Below are positions 18,773 to 26,495 of a DNA stretch of 64,000 nucleotides, piece after piece. The position numbers were made by a program, and so were the translations under genes. Position 1 is the stretch's first letter. Every line of letters starts with the position of its first letter. The notes below the pieces were generated by a model that did no database searches, was not told where the DNA came from, and saw only the letters and a program-made list of their open reading frames with translations. This DNA is from Allomesorhizobium sp043769475 (lineage in GTDB: Bacteria; Pseudomonadota; Alphaproteobacteria; Rhizobiales; Rhizobiaceae): positions 3,658,001 through 3,722,000 of the forward strand of contig NZ_CP171729.1 of the NCBI RefSeq assembly GCF_043769475.1. Direction: 5' to 3'.

Positions 18773-20575
18773 CTACCGGCCTATCGCATAGGCCTGCATC
18801 AGGCGCGGAGTGGCGGCGGCGTGCAGGATCCCGTCCGGATCGCGCTCCGCCGCGGTCAGGCGGCCGACCGACCATTGCGGAACGATCTCCACATCGTGAC
18901 CGCGCTGCTTCAGCGCATCGATGACGGATTGGCCGAAGCTTTCCTCGACGACCAGCCGTCCCGGAATGGCTTCGCGCGGGTAGAACGACGAGGGGAAATG
19001 CATGGTGTGGAAGAGCGGGAGGTCGATGCCTTCCTGGAGGTTCAGGCCGTGATGGACGCGGCGCAGGAACAGCGCCAGTTGCCATTGGTCCTGCTGGTCG
19101 CCGCCGGGCGTCCCGAAAACCATGCGCGGCTTGCCGTCGAACAGCGCCAGCGATGGCGTCAGTGTTGTGCGCGGGCGCTTGCGCGGCGCCATGCTGGTGG
19201 GCAGTCCCGGCTCGAGCCAGAACATCTGGGCGCGCGTGTTCAGCGCGAAACCCAGCTCGGGAACCACTGGCGAGGACTGCAGCCATCCGCCCGAAGGCGT
19301 GGCCGAGATCATGTTGCCCCAGCGGTCGATGACGTCGATGTGGACGGTATCGCCGCGCTTTTCCGTGCGAAGGTGGGCCATTGTCGGCTCGCCCGCGCCG
19401 GGCGCCGCATCGCCGCTCGCGCCGGCGTAGCGGACCTGCGACAGAGCCTTCTGGCGCTGCGCCTCGTAGCCGGGCACCGTTCCCGGCGCGAGTTTGAACG
19501 ATGCTCGCGACCCTATCAGTTCGCGACGCCGCGTCGCGTAGGCTTCGGAAAGCAGCGTGTCCATCGGAACGTCGACAAAATCCGGGTCGCCGTAATAGAC
19601 CTCGCGGTCCGCGAAAGCGAGCTTCATGGCTTCCGTTACGGTATGGATGAATTCCACGCCATCCGGCTTCATTGCGGCGATATCGAAGTCCTTCAGGAGG
19701 GAAAGCGTCTGCAGGAAGACAGGCCCCTGCCCCCACGGGCCGGTCTTGGCGACAGTCCAGCCGTGGTAGTCGTATGTCAGCGGCGCTTCATATGTCGCGC
19801 TCCAGCGCGCCATGTCGTCGCCGGTCAGAAGGCCCCTGTGGCGGCGGCCGCTCGTGTCCATCGCCTCGGTGTTGCGGCAAAAACGGTCGATCGCCTCGGC
19901 AACGAAACCGCGATAGAAGGCGTCGCGCGCTTTTTCGATGGTGGCCTCGCGGTTGCCGCCGGCGTTTTCGGCTTCGGCGACGATGCGTTCGTAGGTATCG
20001 GCCAAGACCGGATTGCGAAACAGCTTCCTGGCTTCCGGCGCTTGGCCGCCCGGCAGCCAGGTCGCCGAGGATGTCGGCCATTCCCTGGCGAAAAACTCGG
20101 CATTGTCCTTGATGGTGTTGGCGACGCGCGGCAGCAGCGGGTGCCCGTGGCGGGCGTAGTGGATTGCAGACTCCATCACGTCGCGCAGCTTCATGCTGCC
20201 ATGATCGCGCAACAGCACCATCCAGGCATCGAACGCGCCCGGAACGACCGTCGCCAGAAGGCCCGATCCCGGAACGAGATCGAGGCCGAGCGCGGTATAG
20301 GCTTCAAGCGTTGCGGCTTGCGGCGTCACGCCCTGCCCGCACAGCACTTCGGTTTTCCCGGTGCGCGCCGAATGCAGGATGATGGGCACCTCGCCGGATG
20401 GGCCCACGAGGTGCGGCTCCACGACCTGCAGGACGAAACCGGCGGCGGCCGCCGCATCGAAGGCATTGCCGCCGCGCTCCAGCATCGCCATTCCGGCCGC
20501 CGAAGCGAGCCAGTGCGTGGAGGTCACGACACCGAAGGTGCCCAGTATTTCCGGCCTGGTCGTAAACATTGGCAA
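18773..20575 (-). CDS. ggt: Gamma-glutamyltransferase family protein
   Basis: 600 residues. N-terminal GGNAFDAAAAAGFVLQVVEPH is the conserved Ggt opening. The autocleavage point and catalytic nucleophile are in RGDTVHIDVIDRWGNMIS (Thr where E. coli has TTHYSVVD), followed by FALNTRAQMF, PRKRPRTTLTPSLALFDGKP and FGTPGGDQQDQW. The protein cleaves itself into two chains and removes gamma-glutamyl groups from glutathione or similar compounds. No signal peptide is visible, suggesting a cytoplasmic enzyme acting after import, unlike the periplasmic E. coli Ggt. Cephalosporin-acylase-like relatives share this fold, so substrate is uncertain. It lies 24 nt after the permease gene. Confidence 0.88.
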   Translation of the reverse strand: MPMFTTRPEILGTFGVVTSTHWLASAAGMAMLERGGNAFDAAAAAGFVLQVVEPHLVGPSGEVPIILHSARTGKTEVLCGQGVTPQAATLEAYTALGLDLVPGSGLLATVVPGAFDAWMVLLRDHGSMKLRDVMESAIHYARHGHPLLPRVANTIKDNAEFFAREWPTSSATWLPGGQAPEARKLFRNPVLADTYERIVAEAENAGGNREATIEKARDAFYRGFVAEAIDRFCRNTEAMDTSGRRHRGLLTGDDMARWSATYEAPLTYDYHGWTVAKTGPWGQGPVFLQTLSLLKDFDIAAMKPDGVEFIHTVTEAMKLAFADREVYYGDPDFVDVPMDTLLSEAYATRRRELIGSRASFKLAPGTVPGYEAQRQKALSQVRYAGASGDAAPGAGEPTMAHLRTEKRGDTVHIDVIDRWGNMISATPSGGWLQSSPVVPELGFALNTRAQMFWLEPGLPTSMAPRKRPRTTLTPSLALFDGKPRMVFGTPGGDQQDQWQLALFLRRVHHGLNLQEGIDLPLFHTMHFPSSFYPREAIPGRLVVEESFGQSVIDALKQRGHDVEIVPQWSVGRLTAAERDPDGILHAAATPRLMQAYAIGR

Positions 20576-20599
20576 ACTGCTCTTTCTGTCTTGGGAATG

Positions 20600-21460
20600 T
20601 CAGTATTCGCGCGGATCGATCGCGTCGCGCAGGCCGTCGCCCAGAAGGTTGAAGCCGAGAACCACGAGGAAGATCGCTGTACCGGGCCACAACGACATCC
20701 ATGGCGCCTGCGAGATGAAGTTCTTCGCCGTGTTCAGCATCGAGCCCCAGGAGGGGTTGGGAGGCTGCTGCCCAAGTCCGAGGAAGGAAAGGCTCGCTTC
20801 GGCAATGACGGCGGCGGCGATGGTGAGCGTGGCCTGCACGATGATCGGCGGAACGGAATTGGGCAGGATGTAGTGCAGGATGATGCGCGGATGGCGCAAG
20901 CCGATCACTTGCGCAGCCTCGACATACTCCTCCGATTTGATCGACAGAACCTGTCCGCGGGTCAGCCGCGCGAAGATCGGCGCGGCCGAAAGGCCGATGG
21001 CGATCATGGCATTGGTCAGGCTCGCCCCGAGAAAGGCGGCCAGCGAGATCGCCAGGATGAGGAATGGAATGGCGAGCATGGCATCGATCAGGCGCGAAAT
21101 GACGCTGTCGATCCAGCCGCCGAAATATCCCGCGAGGAGCCCGAACGGCACGCCGACGATGACCGCGATCGCCACGGAGATGCCGCCTGCCGTAAGCGAG
21201 GCGCGTGCGCCATACACCATGCGCGAGAAGATATCGCGGCCGAGCTCGTCCGTGCCCAGCCAGAATTGGGCCGACGGCGGCTTGCGCACATTGATGAAGT
21301 TTGTCTGGAACGGATCATAGGGCGCGATCAGCGGTGCAAAGATCGCGATCAGCACGAACACACCGACAATGACGGCGCCCGCAACAGCCGCGTGGTTCTT
21401 GGCGAATTTGGCGAGTTGGCGGCCGAGAGGGCTCTTTTGCACATGCGCGACGGCGGTCAT
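20600..21460 (-). CDS. ABC importer permease (DppC/GsiD type)
   Basis: 286 residues from the ATG at 21460, which overlaps the previous gene's stop by 4 nt. N-terminal OppC-type helix (AAVAGAVIVGVFVLIAIFAP), a periplasmic segment with FWLGTDELGRDIFSRMVYG, and the EAA loop EAAQVIGLRHPRIILHYILPN that docks on the ATPase. Forms a heterodimer with the neighbouring DppB-type permease to import peptides or glutathione-like compounds. The longer in-frame start at 21544 would overlap its neighbour heavily and is rejected. Confidence 0.92.
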   Translation of the reverse strand: MTAVAHVQKSPLGRQLAKFAKNHAAVAGAVIVGVFVLIAIFAPLIAPYDPFQTNFINVRKPPSAQFWLGTDELGRDIFSRMVYGARASLTAGGISVAIAVIVGVPFGLLAGYFGGWIDSVISRLIDAMLAIPFLILAISLAAFLGASLTNAMIAIGLSAAPIFARLTRGQVLSIKSEEYVEAAQVIGLRHPRIILHYILPNSVPPIIVQATLTIAAAVIAEASLSFLGLGQQPPNPSWGSMLNTAKNFISQAPWMSLWPGTAIFLVVLGFNLLGDGLRDAIDPREY

Positions 21461-22404
21461 GCTGCATCCCTCAGACGCGGGTTGACGACGATGTAGAGAA
21501 GATCGGCGACCAGGTTCATCAGGATGAAGCCGACGGCGGTGCACAGCACCACCCCCTGAACCACCGCATAATCGCGGGTGAAGACGGCATCGACGATGAG
21601 CTTGCCGAAGCCCGGGATGGTGAATATCTGCTCGGTCAGAACCGCGCCGGCCAGCAACTCGCCAAACAGCAGCGTCGACAGTGTGATGATCGGCACCAGC
21701 GCGTTTTTCAGCGCATGGCGCAGGATGACCGTCTTTTCGCTCAGGCCCTTTGCACGCGCGGTCCTGACATAATCGGAGCGCAACACGCCGAGCATGGCCG
21801 AACGTGTGTGGCGCATCAGGACGCCCGCAAGCCCCGTTCCCAGGACGAAGGCCGGCATGACCATGGTGCGCAAGTTCTGGCCGATATTCTCAAAGGGCGA
21901 GGTGTAGCCGGAGGCCGGGAGCAACTGCCATTGCACCGACACCAGCAGGATGAGCATGATGCCGAGCCAGAAGTTGGGGATCGAAAGTCCCGACAGGGCA
22001 ACCACATTGATGCCGTAGTCGACCGCCGTGCCCTTGCGTATTGCCGAGATGATGCCGGCGGGAACGCCAATCAGGAAGGCGACAATCATGGCGAAGGCCG
22101 CCAGTTGGATCGTGACCGGCAGCTTTTGAACAATGAGGCCGAGCACCGGTTGTTCCGTGCGAAGCGAAATGCCGAGATCGCCGCGAAGGATCTGACCGAG
22201 CCAAGCCACGTACTGGACCGGGATGGGATCGTTGAGGCGGTACTTTTCCTGCAGATAAGCGATCGTCGCCGGATCACGGTCCTCGCCGGCCATCGTCAGG
22301 ATGGGGTCGCCGGGCAGCAGTTTCTGCATGCCGAAAACCAGCATCGAGACGATCAGCAGCGTAGGCAGGACGACGACGCATCGCCGGAAAACGATCTCGA
22401 TCAT
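21457..22404 (-). CDS. ABC importer permease (DppB/GsiC type)
   Basis: 315 residues. First helix CVVVLPTLLIVSMLVFGMQKLLPGDP with the DppB hallmark GDP, six membrane helices, and the EAA loop (RTARAKGLSEKTVILRHALKNALVP). It pairs with the downstream DppC-type permease. The gene starts 69 nt after the binding-protein gene, and the gap holds a strong hairpin that could lower expression relative to the binding protein. Confidence 0.92.
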   Translation of the reverse strand: MIEIVFRRCVVVLPTLLIVSMLVFGMQKLLPGDPILTMAGEDRDPATIAYLQEKYRLNDPIPVQYVAWLGQILRGDLGISLRTEQPVLGLIVQKLPVTIQLAAFAMIVAFLIGVPAGIISAIRKGTAVDYGINVVALSGLSIPNFWLGIMLILLVSVQWQLLPASGYTSPFENIGQNLRTMVMPAFVLGTGLAGVLMRHTRSAMLGVLRSDYVRTARAKGLSEKTVILRHALKNALVPIITLSTLLFGELLAGAVLTEQIFTIPGFGKLIVDAVFTRDYAVVQGVVLCTAVGFILMNLVADLLYIVVNPRLRDAA

Positions 22405-22433
22405 TGGAACAGCACTTCAAAATTGGAGAGGTG

Positions 22434-22458
22434 GAGCGGCCACCGAGAATGGCCGCTC
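22434..22458 (-). promoter_or_regulatory. Intercistronic hairpin between binding-protein and permease genes
   Basis: Nine-base perfect stem (GAGCGGCCA / TGGCCGCTC) with a 7-base loop, no T-run. Such hairpins after binding-protein genes usually stabilise the upstream mRNA and give more binding protein than membrane components. Confidence 0.55.
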
Positions 22459-22473
22459 TATGGAGGCCAAGGA

Positions 22474-23976
22474 TCAGCCCTCGGACGAAACGCCGCGCAG
22501 CCGGATCATGCCGTCCGGATAGGCGGTGAAGCCCTTCACATTGGCGCGGGCGGCAAACGGCCAGGGCTGATAGTAGAGATAGACGATCGGCAATTCCTCC
22601 TGGATGATTTCCTGGACCTGATCGTAGAGCGCCTTGCGCTTGACCGGATCGGTCACGCTCCTGGCCTCGTCGAGCAGTGCGTCGACCTTTTCGTTGCAGT
22701 AATGCGCATCGTTCAGATTGCCTTCGCAACTGACGAACTGATGGATGTTTCCATCCGGATCGGCGCGGCCCGACCATCCGCTCTGGCCTGCCTCGAAGTC
22801 GCTTTCCTTCAAGGCCGCCTGCAGGGCGGCGAACTCCGTCGGCCGGAGCGAAATGTCGAACCCGGCCTCGGAGGACATCGCCTGGATCAGCTCATAGACC
22901 TGCTGGGAAGCGGTGTTGTTGCCGAAAGCGATTTCGAGCTTCACACGCTCGACGCCGGCTTCGGCCAGCAGCGACTTTGCCTTGGCGACATCACGCTGCG
23001 CGCCTTCGAACTTCTTGTCATAGGCGAAGCTGGTCGGCGGAAACGGCTGGTATGCCGGCTGGAAAATGCCTTGGCCGACCACCTCGTTGATCACGTTGCG
23101 GTCGATCGACAGTTCGAACGCCTGACGAATGCGCTCGTCATGGCCGATGGGGAACGTGTCCTTGTCGCCCTTCTTCAGATTGAAGGTCAGGGCTTGATAG
23201 CCGGTTCCGGTGACGGGATGGAAGGCGAGGTTCGCGTCGGCCTTCACCGTTTCCACGTCTGCCGGCGCGATGCGCTCGACGATATCGAGATCGCCGGCGC
23301 GCAGATTGGCTAGCCGCACCGTAGAGTCCGGAATCGGGATGAAGGTGATCTTGTCATAGTTGAAGTTGGCCGCATCCCAATGGTCCGCGAACTTCTCCAG
23401 AACGATGCGGTCGTTCTGGATGCGCTCGACGAATTTGTACGGTCCCGAGCAGACCGGGTTCTGGCCGAAGTCGCCGGTTTCGAATGCTTTCGGCGACAGG
23501 ATCATGCCGGCCCTGTCGGCAAGCTGCGAGAGCAGCGAGGCGTCGGGGCTAACGAGGTGGACCGCGACAGTCGTTGCGTCGACCGCCTCGACCGTGTCGA
23601 TGGAGGCGACCTCACTCTTGCGCAGCGATTCCGGCAGCGTTTTGGCGCGTTCAATATTGGCCTTCACGGCAGCGGCGTCGATCGTGGCGCCGTCGTGGAA
23701 CTTGGCGTCTTCGCGCAACTTGATGGTCAGCGTCTTCCCGTCATCGGACCATGCCCATTCCTTCGCCAGTTGCGGCTGGATTTCCAGCTTGGCGTTGATG
23801 TCGAAAAGCTTGTCGCACATCGAGGTGAAGACGATGCGCCCGACGAAAGTGCGGGCGCGATGCGGGTCGAGAACGTCGGCGTCGTCTTGCAAGCCGATAC
23901 GCAAATCGGCGGCAAGGGCGGACGAGGCCGATACCAGAGCGGTGGCCACCAACAACAATTGCTTTATACGGTTCAT
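22474..23976 (-). CDS. ABC importer periplasmic substrate-binding protein (SBP family 5)
   Basis: 500 residues with a signal peptide (MNRIKQLLLVATALVSASSA, cut near ALAADL). The mature protein is the family 5 (DppA/OppA/GsiB) fold: DLRIGLQDDADVLDPHRA, then KEWAWSDDGKTLTIKLREDAKFHDG, and C-terminal YNEKVDALLDEARS-like hinge strands. It delivers peptides, glutathione or similar ligands to the permeases. It overlaps the GntR-type regulator by 4 nt at its 5' side, so regulator and transporter are coupled. Ligand unproven; the neighbouring ggt favours gamma-glutamyl compounds. Confidence 0.9.
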   Translation of the reverse strand: MNRIKQLLLVATALVSASSALAADLRIGLQDDADVLDPHRARTFVGRIVFTSMCDKLFDINAKLEIQPQLAKEWAWSDDGKTLTIKLREDAKFHDGATIDAAAVKANIERAKTLPESLRKSEVASIDTVEAVDATTVAVHLVSPDASLLSQLADRAGMILSPKAFETGDFGQNPVCSGPYKFVERIQNDRIVLEKFADHWDAANFNYDKITFIPIPDSTVRLANLRAGDLDIVERIAPADVETVKADANLAFHPVTGTGYQALTFNLKKGDKDTFPIGHDERIRQAFELSIDRNVINEVVGQGIFQPAYQPFPPTSFAYDKKFEGAQRDVAKAKSLLAEAGVERVKLEIAFGNNTASQQVYELIQAMSSEAGFDISLRPTEFAALQAALKESDFEAGQSGWSGRADPDGNIHQFVSCEGNLNDAHYCNEKVDALLDEARSVTDPVKRKALYDQVQEIIQEELPIVYLYYQPWPFAARANVKGFTAYPDGMIRLRGVSSEG

Positions 23977-24752
23977 TTCATTCCCTCTGTGGCTAAGGCT
24001 TTTGCTTCCGTGATTGCAGGATCATGAAGGCGTTCTTCGTCGGCAATCGGCACACTTGCCGCCTGCATGGCCTCGACAAGTGCGCTGCGCAGCGAAATCA
24101 GATGCTGGCGCATTGCAGCTTCGGCTTCCGATGGATGCAGGCGGCGGATCGCATCGATCACGGCCTCGTGCTGCTGGACGGACAGAGTGGTGCGCCCGAC
24201 CGAGCGGACGCGCTCGCGAAAGTGCCGCCACGCGTCGTTCTGCCGGATCTGGTCGATCATGCCCATGAACAGGATGAAAAGCTGATTTCCGGCCGCCTCG
24301 GCGATTTTCCGGTGAAAGGCGCCGTCCCACAGCTCCCATGAATCCGTATCGGCGGCTTCCCGCGCCTTGGCCGCAAGGCGCTCGAGCTGCTGGATAAGGG
24401 CGGGCGTGCTCTTGGTCGCGGCGAGCCGGGCCAGGACAGGCTCGATCTCGATACGCACTTCCATGACCTCGAGCGGATTGGTGAAGTCGGCAAGATTGTC
24501 GACGCGAAGCGTCTTCGAGACCTGCTGGGAGCCGCCAAAGGTGCCCTTGCCCTGCTGGCGCCAGATCAGCCCCTCGTCCTCAAGAACTTCGAGGGCGCGC
24601 CGCAGCGCCCTGCGCCCGACGCCGATTTCCGCCGCCAACTCGCGCTCGGGCGGCAAGCGCAACTCTCCGCCGGAAGGGACCGAGCTCAACAAAACGCGCA
24701 ACCGCTCAAGGGCATAACCCGAATTTACAGTTGGCTTAACGCGCTGCGACAT
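23973..24752 (-). CDS. GntR-family regulator, FCD subfamily
   Basis: 259 residues from ATG 24752 (an ATG 21 nt upstream is possible). The N-terminal winged helix reads GELRLPPERELAAEIGVGRR and ALEVLEDEGLIWRQQGKGTF; the C-terminal FCD all-helical effector domain starts about residue 85 (EVRIEIEPVLARLAA) and keeps the Asp/His metal-ligand pattern around WDGAFHRKIAEAAGNQ. First gene of the leftward importer/ggt cluster and coupled to the binding-protein gene by a 4-nt overlap, so it very likely controls this operon in response to its substrate. Confidence 0.88.
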   Translation of the reverse strand: MSQRVKPTVNSGYALERLRVLLSSVPSGGELRLPPERELAAEIGVGRRALRRALEVLEDEGLIWRQQGKGTFGGSQQVSKTLRVDNLADFTNPLEVMEVRIEIEPVLARLAATKSTPALIQQLERLAAKAREAADTDSWELWDGAFHRKIAEAAGNQLFILFMGMIDQIRQNDAWRHFRERVRSVGRTTLSVQQHEAVIDAIRRLHPSEAEAAMRQHLISLRSALVEAMQAASVPIADEERLHDPAITEAKALATEGMK

Positions 24753-24972
24753 CAGAACCCGATAGGTGATCAATTCTACGAATGGTTCGCTTCTGCCAGC
24801 GACGCGCTTTCAGAAATCGAGGCATTTTGGCCGGAAATTTCAAGATAGCTGTCCCAAAAGGCCCAGGTGAACCTATTTAGTCGAGATTAGCCGCGCAACC
24901 AATTTCTTCAATGGTTCATCTATTTTGCTTTTCTCGGATTCGCCATCACTCGGGCGCGCCGGTTTAACGGCG

Positions 24973-26049
24973 TCATGCCTGGACCGTTATGGATGGCAGG
25001 CCGGGCTCCACATGGCCCACCGGTCGGACTGACGGATAGCCATCCGCGACAATCTTCTCGACCAGCGCCGCTGCGCTGTTGCGTTCGCAGGCAATCAGCA
25101 ACCCGCCCGAAGTCTGCGGATCGGTGAGAAGATGGCGGCGCCATTCCGGCATGTCCGGAGGCAGCACCACCGCTTCGCCATAGCTCGCCCAGTTGCGCCG
25201 CGATGCGCCGGTGACATAGCCATCACGAGCAAGCGAAGCTGCTTCGGAAAAGAGAGGTACATCGGAATCCCGGATGACGAGAGCGCTGCCGGAACCTCGC
25301 GCCATTTCAAGCGCATGTCCGAGCAGGCCGAAGCCGGTCACATCGGTGATCGCATGGACGTTAGGGTCTTGCGCGAGCTCCGATCCGATCTGGTTAAGAA
25401 GTGTCGTCGATGCGATCATCTCGGCGTAGCCGCTCTCGGGGAGCGCCTCTTTCTTGATGGCGGCGGAATAGATGCCGACACCGAGCGCTTTCGTCAGAAT
25501 CAAGGCGTCTCCCGGCCTCGCGCCCGAATTGCGCCGGACATCTTCCGGCCGGCACGTGCCGATCACCGCCAAGCCATAGATCGGCTCCGGTGAATCGATC
25601 GAGTGGCCGCCGGCGACAGGGATGCCGGCCGTGGCGCAGATGGCTTTGCCGCCCCTCAGGATCTCGCGGACCATATCGGTGGGAATCTTGTCGAGAGGCA
25701 TGCCGAGGATTGCCAGCGCCATGATCGGCCGGCCGCCCATCGCATAGACGTCCGAGATCGCGTTCGTCGCCGCGATCCGGCCGAAGTCATACGGGTCGTC
25801 CACCATGGGCATGAAGAAATCGGTGGTTGCGATGACGCAGGTGTCTTCGTCAAGCTGCCAGACGGCGGCGTCGTCGCCGGTCTCCGTGCCGACAAGAAGC
25901 TGCCGGAAAGAATTGGCTTCTACCTGATCCGCTAGAAGTTGCTGAAGCACGGACGGCGCCAGCTTGCAGCCGCAGCCGCCGCCATGGGCGAGGCTGGTCA
26001 GGCGCACGGCGGGCGCGTCGGCGATTTCGATCGAAAGGGCGATTGCCAT
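24973..26049 (-). CDS. selD: Selenide, water dikinase (selenophosphate synthetase)
   Basis: 358 residues, ATG with AAGGAG ahead. The active-site loop reads LAHGGGCGCKLAP: this is the Cys form, so SelD itself is not a selenoprotein here. Glycine/Asp-rich ATP-site strands follow (DDAAVWQLDEDTCVIATTDF, and the GGRPIMALAILGMP strand), then ITDVTGFGLLGHALEMA and TDPQTSGGLLIAC. It makes selenophosphate from selenide and ATP, the selenium donor for SelA in Sec-tRNA synthesis. It is read leftward, back to back with the formate dehydrogenase/sel operon on the other strand, with 446 bp between. Confidence 0.95.
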   Translation of the reverse strand: MAIALSIEIADAPAVRLTSLAHGGGCGCKLAPSVLQQLLADQVEANSFRQLLVGTETGDDAAVWQLDEDTCVIATTDFFMPMVDDPYDFGRIAATNAISDVYAMGGRPIMALAILGMPLDKIPTDMVREILRGGKAICATAGIPVAGGHSIDSPEPIYGLAVIGTCRPEDVRRNSGARPGDALILTKALGVGIYSAAIKKEALPESGYAEMIASTTLLNQIGSELAQDPNVHAITDVTGFGLLGHALEMARGSGSALVIRDSDVPLFSEAASLARDGYVTGASRRNWASYGEAVVLPPDMPEWRRHLLTDPQTSGGLLIACERNSAAALVEKIVADGYPSVRPVGHVEPGLPSITVQA

Positions 26050-26495
26050 GGTTCAGGGCTCCTTGGAATGCCGAATGACAACCCGCGTGGAGGCTGACGC
26101 CTGCCACGTGTTGTCGCGAGTAGCCGGAATGAAGAAAACACCGGTGACGGCTGGCTGTGCGAATCTGTCTTTGGCGACACGATGGGGAAGATGAAGGGCG
26201 AGACGTACGCTCAGCGATGGAGCGCGTGACATCGCCTCCATAGGTCGTCGCTCGAAAAGCGCCCCGGCACGCGGGAGCCGTTTCCAACACCACGCCTCAC
26301 TGTAGGACGACCTTTTGGCGAGCGTCAATCGGACCGCCACACCAGGAGATCCGTCATTGTACGCAATGCTCAAACACGGCCTTTGCTGCCGCCGCACGCA
26401 TCCGTTGTTTGACATTGATTTGATTCGGTTCGAAAATGGCTTCGTACTCTTGGTTCGGGATGTCCTCCGGGGCATCGGCTTCGGGAGGAAATTCA
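26050..26495. other. Divergent intergenic region selD / fdoG
   Basis: 446 bp. It holds a plausible rightward promoter just before fdoG (26409-26437) and the selD ribosome site. The left part (26230-26330, minus strand) has several short self-complementary stretches but matches no riboswitch consensus that I can recall with confidence. No RNA gene recognised. Confidence 0.5.
26409..26437 (+). promoter_or_regulatory. Putative sigma-70 promoter of the fdo/sel operon
   Basis: TTGACA at 26409-26414, 17-base spacer, GAAAAT at 26432-26437, 59 nt before the fdoG ATG. The -35 is perfect and the -10 poor, which would suit an activated promoter; no activator site is recognised. Confidence 0.5.

Noticed and set aside
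18473..21496. 1007-codon open frame on the plus strand
   Set aside because: Antisense of ggt, TauE and permease genes; composition is Arg/Gly/His-rich as expected from the complement of high-GC genes, no domain.
26230..26330. Possible riboswitch upstream of selD
   Set aside because: Some short hairpins, but no match to cobalamin, Moco or other consensus that I can verify.
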